A stretch of 64,000 nt of DNA from Acinetobacter sp. ANC 3832. GTDB lineage: Bacteria > Pseudomonadota > Gammaproteobacteria > Pseudomonadales > Moraxellaceae. The notes beneath the pieces were generated by a model. It had not been told where the DNA came from and did not search any database. It saw only the letters and a program-made list of their open reading frames with translations. Shown here piece after piece: positions 56,855-64,000 of the stretch (the stretch's first letter is position 1; every line of letters starts with the position of its first letter). The DNA lies in contig NZ_NEGJ01000016.1 in NCBI RefSeq assembly GCF_002135415.1, positions 1 to 64,000 of the forward strand. The letters are read 5' to 3'. A program made the translations under genes and the position numbers.

Positions 56855-57236
56855 AAATCTGCCCCTTATGATCAATAATATATTGGTTTAAACTGCTAAA
56901 TTGTCAGCTTTTAGCGAAAAGTGCTATAAAATGAATAATTCTCATTAACTAAAAGTGTAAAACATCTTTTATCAGCATTAAAATCTTTTATACGATTTAA
57001 CACCTTTTTTGAATAGATGAATCAATTTACATACAATTCTATTGATCAACTCACCTATTTAATCGTTATTTCACCATATGATTCAACTTTTTACATAAAA
57101 ATTTTTCATTTCACTTTAAAAATTACAATAAAAATTTTATGAATATTTATGTAAGGTATCTGTACATCCATATGATTAATAATAAGTAGTGTTAAACTAA
57201 ATAAATGTCACAATAAGAATGAACTCAAGGAATTTT
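56855..57236. other. Divergent intergenic region, gltS / FkbM-like gene
   Basis: About 380 very A+T-rich bases with no gene and no clear palindrome. AGGGG serves gltS and AAGGA serves the methyltransferase-like gene. Promoters probably lie here, but none can be picked out reliably. Confidence 0.5.
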
Positions 57237-58082
57237 ATGCATCTGTTAATTCAATTACTCCAACCATCACGGCTAACAGAAATTGTAGACATTGGTGCAA
57301 ATCCGATTGATGGTGATCCACCTTATCAAAAATTGCTTGATGCCAATTTATGTAATATTACAGGATTTGAACCACAGTCTGATGCACTTGAAAAGCTAAA
57401 CTCTAACAAGGGTAATCATGAGCGGTATTTACCCTATGCTATTGCGGATGGTCAAGAGCATTTATTAAATATCTGTGAATATTCAGGAATGACCAGTTTG
57501 CTTGAGCCAGATGAACGTGCATTTGAACATTTTATTGCATTGAAGCCCAATGCTGTAGTCAAACAGCGAATATCTATACCCACACAAAAACTCGATGATA
57601 TAACTGAAATTGAAATCCTTGATTTTTTAAAAATTGATATTCAAGGTGCAGAATTAACAGTATTTCAATTTGGGCGAAATAAATTAAAAAATACGGTTGC
57701 TATTCAGACCGAAATATCTTTTATGACGCTTTATAAAAATCAACCTGCCTTTGGTGAAATTGATGTCGAATTAAGAGCCCAGGAGTTTGTTCCTCACTGT
57801 TTTGCTGCTGTGAAAAAATGGCCTATTGCGCCTTTTTCCTTTATAGAACAGCCCTATCAGGCTGTTAATCAATTACTTGAAGCAGATATTGTTTATGTAC
57901 GTGATTTTACCCGACCTGAATTGATGGATAATGAGCAACTTAAGCAATTAGCCATAGTTGCACATTATGTTTATCAATCTTTTGATCTGGTTACACGTTG
58001 TTTATTGCTGCTCGAACAACGCAATGCAATTCAACTAAACGCTCAACAACTTTATATTCAGACCTTAAATCAGCAAAAATAA
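57237..58082 (+). CDS. FkbM-family methyltransferase-like protein
   Basis: The 281-residue protein starts at ATG 57237 with AAGGA before it; an ATG six codons earlier is less likely. The SAM-binding opening is EIVDIGANPIDGDPPYQKLL, then FEPQSDALEKL (acidic loop) and DFLKIDIQGAELTVFQFG, the FkbM motif. The C-terminal 80 residues are helical. FkbM-type enzymes O-methylate sugars or small molecules, often within surface-sugar clusters, yet no such genes are beside it, so the substrate is open. Confidence 0.85.
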   Translation: MHLLIQLLQPSRLTEIVDIGANPIDGDPPYQKLLDANLCNITGFEPQSDALEKLNSNKGNHERYLPYAIADGQEHLLNICEYSGMTSLLEPDERAFEHFIALKPNAVVKQRISIPTQKLDDITEIEILDFLKIDIQGAELTVFQFGRNKLKNTVAIQTEISFMTLYKNQPAFGEIDVELRAQEFVPHCFAAVKKWPIAPFSFIEQPYQAVNQLLEADIVYVRDFTRPELMDNEQLKQLAIVAHYVYQSFDLVTRCLLLLEQRNAIQLNAQQLYIQTLNQQK

Positions 58083-58127
58083 AACTATGAGGATCAATTC
58101 TATAATTAATCCTTATCATTTTACTGA

Positions 58128-59111
58128 TTACTCAGGCAACTTATGCCCACAATGTGGACAGAAGCAATATTTATTCTTCTCTTTTTCTAAATCGGCTTCT
58201 TTTTGCTCACGAATTAATTGCAAAATAATATCTTGAGTTTGCTCCGTGGTTAAACCGACTTGTTTACGTAAATCATCAATCTTCTCTTCATCTACAATCA
58301 GATCAATTTCACGGTCTTGAAGCATCTCTCTAAATTTCAGCTCTAATTGTTGTTTACGTAATTCAAGCTCACTGGCTAAACCATTGGCGAGAATACCAGC
58401 AGGCAAAGCAGCCAACCCCACCCCAAGAATCGTAATGATTGCCCCCAGAAAACGCCCTAGTGGTGTAATCGGTGTGACATCACCATAACCGACCGTCGTT
58501 AAAGTCACCACAGCCCACCACATCGATGCAGGAATAGAGCTAAATACTTCAGGTTGCGCTCTACTTTCAACCACATAAACCCCTGCCGCAGCCATCACAA
58601 TCATAATAATTAAGATAAATAAAACGGCTTGAAAAGATCCTTTTTCACGCTCAATCACTCTTAATAAAATCTGTAATGAAACAAAATAGCGCGTCAATTT
58701 AAGTAATCGTAATAAACGTAGTGTCCGTAAGAAGCGTAAATCGATATGTACAAAGAAGTTCAGATAAGCAGGTAAAATAGCCAAAAGATCAATTATTGCA
58801 GCACCACTGGTCATCCACTTTAAACGCTGTCTCCATTCAGCGTCAAATGGGTCTTTTTCAACGACACTCCATAACCTCAGAATATATTCAATACTAAAAA
58901 TAAGGATAGAAAGATTTTCAAAGGCATCGAAATAGACTTGATACGCTTTATAAATATCATTGACTGACTCCAACAGTACAGCGATAACATTACCGATAAT
59001 GAGAACAATTAACACATAATTAATGCATCGACTAAAAAGTGTTTCATATTCCTCATTGTGTAAATTGTCATAGACAAATTTTCGGAGCGTATACCAAGCT
59101 GTCAGTCTCAT
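58128..59111 (-). CDS. Voltage-gated-type potassium channel with C-terminal zinc ribbon
   Basis: The 327-residue inner-membrane protein has six membrane helices. S4 carries spaced arginines (RFLRTLRLLRLLKLTRYFV). The pore loop WWAVVTLTTVGYGDVTP contains the K+ selectivity filter TVGYGD. After S6 comes a coiled-coil-like stretch (ELELRKQQLELKFREM) and a final CPHCGHKLPE zinc-ribbon-like end, with only one Cys pair plus a nearby Cys and His. The zinc end may help tetramer formation. It stands alone; the ribosome-binding site is weak. Confidence 0.9.
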   Translation of the reverse strand: MRLTAWYTLRKFVYDNLHNEEYETLFSRCINYVLIVLIIGNVIAVLLESVNDIYKAYQVYFDAFENLSILIFSIEYILRLWSVVEKDPFDAEWRQRLKWMTSGAAIIDLLAILPAYLNFFVHIDLRFLRTLRLLRLLKLTRYFVSLQILLRVIEREKGSFQAVLFILIIMIVMAAAGVYVVESRAQPEVFSSIPASMWWAVVTLTTVGYGDVTPITPLGRFLGAIITILGVGLAALPAGILANGLASELELRKQQLELKFREMLQDREIDLIVDEEKIDDLRKQVGLTTEQTQDIILQLIREQKEADLEKEKNKYCFCPHCGHKLPE

Positions 59112-59354
59112 GCGTCATGCTTTTATTTTTTCTAAAGACCTATGTTAATACGACAATCCCATAAAGAACAGATACAGCTAAACTTCGACTCATTCTTTAA
59201 TACTCATCACATATAAAAATTGATCAAAAAGCAAACCATCACATTATATTCATAAATTAAATTTTGTTATTCAATAAAAAATTATTATAGTTATAGCGCT
59301 TCATAAACTCAGTGTAATTACACTCCCACATAGCACCACATAAATGGATCATTT

Positions 59355-60707
59355 ATGTCTTCAAAACAGCAAAGTCAGCTTAAGCATGGTCTGAGTAATC
59401 GACATATTCAGCTTATCGCTTTAGGTGGATCAATTGGTACAGGTCTGTTCCTCGGTATTTCGCAAACCATTAAACTTGCAGGGCCGTCAGTCATTTTAGG
59501 TTATGCAATTGCAGGTCTCATCGCTTTTTTTATGATGCGACAACTCGGTGAAATGGTGGTTGAAGAACCTGTCAGTGGTTCATTTAGTTATTTTGCTTAT
59601 AAATTTTGGAGTCCATTTGCAGGCTTCATGTCTGGCTGGAATTATTGGGTACTGAATGTTTTAGTCTGTATGGCTGAACTCAGTGCAATTGGCTTATATG
59701 TACAGTATTGGTGGCCCGAAATTCCAACGTGGATTTCCGCTTTAGGTTTCTTTATCTTCATTAACGTCATTAATTTATTACACGTCAAAGTCTTTGGCGA
59801 GATGGAGTTTTTATTTTCCATCATCAAGATTTTAGCCATTATTGGCATGATTGCATTTGGCGCGTATTTGCTTGCCAGTAGTCATGCAGGTGAAACGGCC
59901 TCCGTTTCTAACCTTTGGGCACTTGGCGGATTCTTCCCTAATGGGCTTTCTGGCTTAGTCATGGCAATGGCGATTATCATGTTTTCTTTTGGTGGTATCG
60001 AATTAGTCGGTATTGCTGCGGCTGAAACCAAAGATCCAACCAAAACTATTCCCAAAGCAGTCAATCAAATTGTTTATCGTGTCTTGCTGTTTTATGTCAT
60101 GACTATTTTTATTTTATTGTCTTTATTTCCGTGGAATCAAATTGCGGAAGGTGGTAGTCCTTTTGTTTTAATCTTTGATTCTTTGGGTAGCCAAGGTGTT
60201 GCAACGGTTCTCAATTTTGTTGTTCTCACCGCAGCCATTTCCGTATATAACGGGACTAGCTATGGTACAAGTCGTATGCTTCTTGGTCTGGCTGAACAAG
60301 GTAATGCTCCACCGTTTTTAAGCCGAATTAATAAACGTGGCATACCATATATGGCAATTTTAGTGTCTGCTTTAGTCACACTTATTTGCGTATTATTGAA
60401 TTATGTATTCCCAGAAAAAGCATTTAAATTGTTGATGAGCTTGGTTGTATCAGCCATTGTGATTAACTGGATGGTGTTATCACTGACTCATTTAAAATTT
60501 AAAAAGCGCATGCTTCAACTACAAAAAATCAGTATTTTTCCAAGTTTGGCTTATCCAATCACAAATTACATTTGTGTTATTTTTATGCTGTGTATTTTAG
60601 CCATTATGTGGATGACACCAGATATGCGTATTGCAGTGATTCTGATTCCTGTATGGATAGCATGCTTAAGTTTGGCATATTGGTTAAAGCAGAAACGTAG
60701 CCACTAG
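59355..60707 (+). CDS. Amino-acid permease, AAT (AroP/PheP-like) family
   Basis: The 450-residue inner-membrane protein has about 12 helices. The family opening is SNRHIQLIALGGSIGTGLFLGISQTIKLAGPSVILGYAI. PVSGSFSYFAYKFWSPFAGFMSGWNYW and FGGIELVGIAAAETKDPTKTIPKAVNQ are typical of AAT permeases for proline, aromatic amino acids or gamma-aminobutyrate. The exact substrate cannot be fixed. GGA precedes the ATG. It is followed by an Lrp-type regulator on the same strand after a large hairpin, which may control it. Confidence 0.9.
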   Translation: MSSKQQSQLKHGLSNRHIQLIALGGSIGTGLFLGISQTIKLAGPSVILGYAIAGLIAFFMMRQLGEMVVEEPVSGSFSYFAYKFWSPFAGFMSGWNYWVLNVLVCMAELSAIGLYVQYWWPEIPTWISALGFFIFINVINLLHVKVFGEMEFLFSIIKILAIIGMIAFGAYLLASSHAGETASVSNLWALGGFFPNGLSGLVMAMAIIMFSFGGIELVGIAAAETKDPTKTIPKAVNQIVYRVLLFYVMTIFILLSLFPWNQIAEGGSPFVLIFDSLGSQGVATVLNFVVLTAAISVYNGTSYGTSRMLLGLAEQGNAPPFLSRINKRGIPYMAILVSALVTLICVLLNYVFPEKAFKLLMSLVVSAIVINWMVLSLTHLKFKKRMLQLQKISIFPSLAYPITNYICVIFMLCILAIMWMTPDMRIAVILIPVWIACLSLAYWLKQKRSH

Positions 60708-60739
60708 ATTCAATCTGAGATAATTGAGATGGGGTTACA

Positions 60740-60780
60740 GATCGTATCTTTAATGGCACCCTTCCGTTAAAGATACGATC
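60740..60780. terminator. Large perfect hairpin after the permease gene
   Basis: GATCGTATCTTTAA (60740-60753) pairs with TTAAAGATACGATC (60767-60780), 14 perfect bases around a 13-base loop. No T run follows, so it may be a terminator of a less usual type or another repeat. Confidence 0.55.
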
Positions 60781-60943
60781 CGTAGAATCAAAGCCACTCT
60801 CCCAAATGTCTTTGATTGAATAAGGTTATTTTAGTACTTTAGTAGACGGAATGTTTCCCGTATTTATGAGGAATATTTCTATTTTTCGGAATGAATTATC
60901 ATAATTTCGGATATTTTCGAAAATTTTTCCTGTGGTATCGCTT

Positions 60944-61429
60944 ATGAATGATAGTCAGTACACTTTAGATAAGATTGATCGCAAAATTTTATCTGCTCTT
61001 CAAAAAGATGGTCGTTTAACGGTTGCACAACTGGCAGATTTAGTCGGATTGTCTTCATCGCCATGTTGGACACGGGTCAAACGTCTTGAATCGTTAAAAG
61101 TTATTGAGGGCTATACTGCAAATATTAATCCGAAAGCAATTGGGATTAATGAGTTATTTTTTATTGAGATTACTTTAGAACGTCATGATGATGAAATTTT
61201 GAATGAGTTCAGTGATGCCTTAGCCAATATGCCTGAAGTCATTGAAGCGCATTTGGTTACAGGTGATTATGATTATTTAGTAAAAGTAGCAGTAAAAAAT
61301 TCTGAGCATTATGAGCGTTTTCTGCGTAAGAATTTATATTCGATGAAAGCGGTTCGGCATACGCGTTCTATTTTTGCTTTACGCCCTTTGAAGTTGGCGA
61401 ATGCGGCAGATTTGATGTTGATTGAGTGA
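60944..61429 (+). CDS. Lrp/AsnC-family regulator
   Basis: The 161-residue protein starts at ATG 60944; a GTG four codons earlier is possible. The HTH is TLDKIDRKILSALQKDGRLTVAQLADLVGLSSSPCWTRVKRLESL. The C-terminal RAM domain includes FFIEITLERHDDEIL and EAHLVTGDYDYLVKVAVKNSEHYERF. It probably responds to an amino acid and may control the permease encoded just upstream on the same strand. It is a paralogue of the Lrp-type protein at 25376. Confidence 0.88.
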   Translation: MNDSQYTLDKIDRKILSALQKDGRLTVAQLADLVGLSSSPCWTRVKRLESLKVIEGYTANINPKAIGINELFFIEITLERHDDEILNEFSDALANMPEVIEAHLVTGDYDYLVKVAVKNSEHYERFLRKNLYSMKAVRHTRSIFALRPLKLANAADLMLIE

Positions 61430-61527
61430 TTTAAAATTATTTTACTGAAAATGATCTATATTTATGTTTTAATACGCTCAGTTTGAGATGAGCCTCTTAC
61501 AGTATATGAGCTTGACTTATATACGAC

Positions 61528-61553
61528 TAGCCCCTAACCATGGGGCTTTTTAA
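61528..61553 (+). terminator. Terminator near the start of the accessory segment
   Basis: AGCCCCTAACCATGGGGCTTTTT forms a short GC-rich stem (AGCCCC/GGGGCT) followed by five T. It lies about 100 bases after the Lrp-type gene and may end its transcript or a small RNA. Confidence 0.75.
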
Positions 61554-61877
61554 TGTCTAAAATCAACAACTTATAATTAATGGGCGTAAAACTGGCGTAA
61601 CTTAATAGTTATCCACAGAACAACAAATGATTTTTCACAAATTATATCATCAATTTTTATACAAAATTATTAGAAAATAAAATGAAAACATACCTCTACT
61701 TTATACATAAAGCCTGCATAAAAAAAGCCCGTTAACTCTCCCAAGATAAACGGACTTACACGTCAAGTTATACAAATTCTATTTATTTTTTATGCTTATA
61801 CCATATATTGCTTTGGGTTTATTTTTCATCTTTTTTAGTGTAAAAAATCAACTCTATTTATCACAAGAGATACACTC
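61554..61877. other. Non-coding stretch before the small lipoprotein
   Basis: About 320 A+T-rich bases with no gene. GGCGTAA occurs twice at 61583-61601, and TTATCCACAGA at 61609 resembles a DnaA-box-like word. A hairpin-like AAGCCCGTTAA...ATAAACGGACTT lies at 61727-61758. Nothing here is firm. Confidence 0.4.
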
Positions 61878-62009
61878 ATGAGCAAAATTATAATTTTTAT
61901 TCTTTTAGGTTCTACCGCATTTTCTCTAGTAAGTTGTTCTCGAGAGAGTGTGGGTGAATACACAAAGAAAAATCACTCAATGAGTGATAATAAAGAACAA
62001 AGTAAGTAA
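61878..62009 (+). CDS. Small lipoprotein, 43 residues
   Basis: MSKIIIFILLGSTAFSLVSC is a lipoprotein signal with the lipobox LVSC ending at Cys 20. The 24-residue mature part is hydrophilic and charged (TKKNHSMSDNKEQSK). AGAGA lies before the ATG, and a perfect terminator begins as the gene ends. This layout is typical of small entericidin-like or unknown membrane-anchored peptides; no function can be given. Confidence 0.7.
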   Translation: MSKIIIFILLGSTAFSLVSCSRESVGEYTKKNHSMSDNKEQSK

Positions 62010-62036
62010 AAAAAGCCCTCACCAGAGGGCTTTTTT
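62008..62036 (+). terminator. Terminator of the small lipoprotein gene
   Basis: AAAAGCCCTC-ACCA-GAGGGCTTTT is a strong stem followed by more T. It overlaps the lipoprotein stop codon region. Confidence 0.92.
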
Positions 62037-62078
62037 AAACAACTCCTTAAGCTCAACATTATTTCTCTAATATTGAAT

Positions 62079-62420
62079 TTACTTACTATTAGCATCACTC
62101 GCACAATCCATTTTATAAAGCTCTTTATAACGCTCAGTCGTATCTTTTAAATCATCAAGATAATACTTTTCAGAAGGTCCACCACCAGTTTTACTGTTGT
62201 ATTCAATAAGTGAAGGCATATATTCAGTTTTGTAGACTTTTGGGAACTCTTCGCAGACTATCCAGCCCTTTCGATCCAAACTTGTCTTGTCACTATCCAA
62301 CTCATCGAGCAATGCGCCAATTTTCTTTTCTGAAGCGAGAATTTTAGTGTTATCAACTTTAGGTTCATCTGCAGTACAAGCAGTCAGCAGTAAAAAACCA
62401 ATAAATAGTATTTTTTTCAT
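62079..62420 (-). CDS. Putative lipoprotein, unknown function
   Basis: The 113-residue protein has a lipobox (FLLLTAC, Cys 15) after a short basic head. The mature part is charged, with CEEFPKVYKTEYMPSL and CASDANSK near the end (a Cys in each). I recognise no family. The ribosome-binding site is weak. It is divergent from the SRAP gene with 55 bases between starts. Confidence 0.75.
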   Translation of the reverse strand: MKKILFIGFLLLTACTADEPKVDNTKILASEKKIGALLDELDSDKTSLDRKGWIVCEEFPKVYKTEYMPSLIEYNSKTGGGPSEKYYLDDLKDTTERYKELYKMDCASDANSK

Positions 62421-62475
62421 ATGTTATCTTTGTTTTTATAAAAATTGATTTTAATAAAAAGTAAGGATTCAGTCT

Positions 62476-63123
62476 ATGTGTTCTAACTATGAATTTCCAT
62501 CTAAGCGACGTATGTCACTTTTAGATATTCAAGAATCTCAAATAGATCTTGAATTTAAGTCTCATGTTTATCCTTTATACCCTGCTCCCATTATTTTAAA
62601 TGGTGCTGATAGTTTTGAACTGGACGTTGCTAATTTTGGAATGCTACCGAGTTGGGCCAAGGACGTAAAATTAGCTCGTCATACTTATAATGCAAGAACA
62701 GAAACTGTTGCTGAAAAGCCAAGTTTTAGAAACGCATGGAAGCACAATAAGTTTTGCCTCGTTCCTGTTGATACCTTTTATGAACCAAAATATATAGATG
62801 GAAAACCACACTGGTACGGTATTTCAAGAAAAGATGACCAGCCATTTACGGTTGCTGCGATCTACGATGATGCTGTAATGAATGGTAAGAAAGTTAGATC
62901 TTTCTCAATGTTAACTATTAATGCTGAACATCATCCTTTTATGAAGCAATTTCATGGCCCAGATGATGAGAAGCGATCTATTATTGTTATTCCTGAAAAA
63001 TACAGACAAGACTGGCTTAACGCAGATCATGAATATGCACATGAATATTTTATGGAAATGCAGGATGAGTTCATTGCATTGCCACAAAAAAGCCCTGGCA
63101 TAGGCCAAGGCTCTTTATTCTAA
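62476..63123 (+). CDS. SRAP-domain (YedK/HMCES-like) protein, divergent
   Basis: The 215-residue protein starts MCSNYEF; Cys 2 becomes the N-terminal nucleophile after Met removal and in known members crosslinks abasic sites in single-stranded DNA. NARTETVAEKPSFRNAW and LVPVDTFYEPKY (catalytic Glu) are conserved. The usual late motif with His reads FHGPDDEKRSIIVIPE here, unlike the common HxRMPVIL, so it belongs to a divergent branch. AAGGA precedes the ATG. It sits near a UmuD-type gene, fitting DNA-damage tolerance. Confidence 0.9.
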   Translation: MCSNYEFPSKRRMSLLDIQESQIDLEFKSHVYPLYPAPIILNGADSFELDVANFGMLPSWAKDVKLARHTYNARTETVAEKPSFRNAWKHNKFCLVPVDTFYEPKYIDGKPHWYGISRKDDQPFTVAAIYDDAVMNGKKVRSFSMLTINAEHHPFMKQFHGPDDEKRSIIVIPEKYRQDWLNADHEYAHEYFMEMQDEFIALPQKSPGIGQGSLF

Positions 63124-63129
63124 GTTAAG

Positions 63130-63306
63130 CTATTTTTGCTGTGATTTGTCTTGTTGATTACCAGACTGTTTTTGATTGCCTGATTGCTGATTTTGCTGTT
63201 TCTGTTGGTCTGATTGTTGGTTCTGCTGTTTTTGCTGATCCGATTGCTGATTTTGTTGACGTTGATTGTCATTCTGTTGGTTCTGTTGTTGATTAGTCAT
63301 TTTCAT
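63130..63306 (-). CDS. 58-residue glutamine/asparagine-rich peptide
   Basis: The minus strand encodes 58 residues, 28 Gln and 9 Asn. Three 10-residue units, QQNQQSDQQK twice and then QQNQQSGNQK, run from residue 17. AAGG and a GGCGGG-like stretch precede the ATG at 63306. The frame holds throughout despite the repeats, and the stop is clean. Such low-complexity Q/N tracts can aggregate like prions or act as flexible linkers; no family is known to me. It ends 6 bases from the end of the SRAP gene, converging with it. Confidence 0.7.
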   Translation of the reverse strand: MKMTNQQQNQQNDNQRQQNQQSDQQKQQNQQSDQQKQQNQQSGNQKQSGNQQDKSQQK

Positions 63307-63620
63307 ACCCGCCTTATTTAAACTAGATATGCCGTACTAATTACGACCATTGCCAATTTACGCTACTTAGATTTTATTCAAAGCTTGGACTTGTAGCAAA
63401 ATGAGACATTGTTAAGCTTAAATCTTATCTATCTGATATTTAGTGATAATGAAAATATCTATATTCACATAAATTACTAAAGGCTGAACCAATCAAACTT
63501 AATGTTACGTCAAATGTTAAATATTTTAGGCAACATTGATTATCCACAGCTTTTAAATTTGAAATTTAAACTCATTCAAACTAAAATCTTGAAAACGTAA
63601 CGTAATCAAGTGGTGTTTTT
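63307..63620. promoter_or_regulatory. Control region of the UmuD-type gene
   Basis: A 314-base A+T-rich region with no gene on either strand. It holds the TTGAA-N11-TTCAA palindrome listed separately and, overlapping it, a near-perfect palindrome TTTAAATTT-G-AAATTTAAA (63552-63570). Confidence 0.6.
63559..63579. promoter_or_regulatory. Probable DNA-damage operator, TTGAA-N11-TTCAA
   Basis: TTGAA at 63559-63563 and TTCAA at 63575-63579 are arms of a 21-base palindrome 42 bases before the UmuD-type start. As I recall it, the operator described for UmuDAb in Acinetobacter has the same arms and spacing. It may be bound by UmuDAb or by this protein itself. Confidence 0.6.
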
Positions 63621-64000
63621 ATGAATATAAAATTAGATGATAGCTCTTCAAAAGATAAACTTTTGAAGCTTCATGAGGTGTCATTAGATCACTTGAAAAA
63701 CTCTAAAGTTATCAATATACGGTCATATTCATCTAAACCTAGACTTCATTCTGATGTATCAAAAATATCGCAATTTCAGGCAATCACAAAATATTCTATT
63801 CCACTTGTATTGAATAAAATTGCCGCTGGTTTCCCTTCCCCTGCCGATGACTATATAGATAAAACTGTTGATATGAATGAGCTTCTTATTTCAAATAAAG
63901 AAGCTACTTTTATTGTTCAAGTCGAATCACTATCTATGAAAGATATCGGAATCGATATCAATGATTATTTAATCGTGGATAGAAGCATCCGCTCTCAACA
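63621..64000 (+). CDS. umuD: UmuD-type LexA-like autoprotease, 5' part only
   Basis: The frame encodes at least 126 residues before the window ends. About 70 residues come before the self-cleavage site (Ala-Gly at 69-70 in AAGFPSPADDYID). The catalytic Ser is Ser 105 in VESLSMKDIGI, 35 residues after the cleavage site, as in UmuD (36). The expected Lys lies beyond the window. The long N-terminal arm matches Acinetobacter UmuDAb-type proteins rather than the short E. coli UmuD. It is either a DNA polymerase V subunit or the DNA-damage regulator, controlled by cleavage of the arm. Confidence 0.85.
   Translation, partial: MNIKLDDSSSKDKLLKLHEVSLDHLKNSKVINIRSYSSKPRLHSDVSKISQFQAITKYSIPLVLNKIAAGFPSPADDYIDKTVDMNELLISNKEATFIVQVESLSMKDIGIDINDYLIVDRSIRSQ

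Noticed and set aside
61583..61601. Two GGCGTAA words, compared with GGCGTAA near the truncated integrase (11625-11660), as possible attachment sites
   Set aside because: The shared word is only 7 bases and the flanks do not match, so a link between the two loci is not supported.
63180..63300. Short repeats that at first looked like a CRISPR array
   Set aside because: The units are contiguous with no spacers and translate into the QQNQQSDQQK repeat, so this is a coding repeat.

Overview
The window looks like chromosome from an Acinetobacter species. The DNA is A+T-rich, and the gene set fits that genus: type B PutA next to an Lrp-type regulator, single-chain FadH, a GltS-type symporter, long-tailed VgrG with an Rhs effector, and a UmuD protein with a long N-terminal arm. 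No rRNA, tRNA or CRISPR array was seen. The species cannot be fixed from the sequence alone.

Positions 1-12200 are accessory DNA. They hold the tail of an IS5-like transposase whose end is duplicated in tandem, then on the minus strand a type VI secretion module: a broken two-repeat gene, a VgrG spike, a 1658-residue Rhs/YD-repeat effector with a separate toxin tip, and a small probable immunity gene. No sheath, membrane-complex or PAAR gene is present, so this is an orphan vgrG-rhs cassette. Next come a decayed IS3-family element with four in-frame stops, an integrase cut off by that element, and a 5'-truncated metal-dependent hydrolase gene. These three mark a scarred island edge.

Positions 12250-61430 read as ordinary chromosome. 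In order they hold: an alpha/beta hydrolase, a SnoaL-like protein and FadH with a divergent PadR regulator and second hydrolase; an MHS-type transporter, a secreted protein and a zinc-less sirtuin; a DUF4349 lipoprotein; aspartate ammonia-lyase divergent from PutP, followed by an Lrp regulator and PutA (amino-acid catabolism); a TetR-SMR efflux pair; PepN; a zinc-ribbon protein and ThiM; a CHMI-like isomerase, a Pif1-like helicase and a PcfJ-like protein; an alcohol/aldehyde block of iron-type alcohol dehydrogenase, two duplicated SDRs, a hydrolase, a GAF regulator and an aldehyde dehydrogenase; a GNAT; an HCCA-isomerase-like protein; an SDR divergent from its likely TetR regulator; gamma-glutamyltransferase, an amidotransferase, GltS, an FkbM-like methyltransferase, a voltage-gated-type K+ channel, and an amino-acid permease with a second Lrp regulator. 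Many genes end at clear hairpin terminators, and several intergenic regions carry clean palindromes that look like operators.

Positions 61430-64000 look accessory again: two small lipoproteins, an SRAP-domain protein, a 58-residue peptide that is almost half glutamine, and the start of a UmuD-type gene. The UmuD gene is preceded by a TTGAA-N11-TTCAA palindrome resembling the Acinetobacter DNA-damage operator. No wholly new multi-gene system is proven. The best leads are the Rhs toxin/immunity pair, the glutamine-rich peptide beside DNA-damage genes, and the uncharacterised operators.
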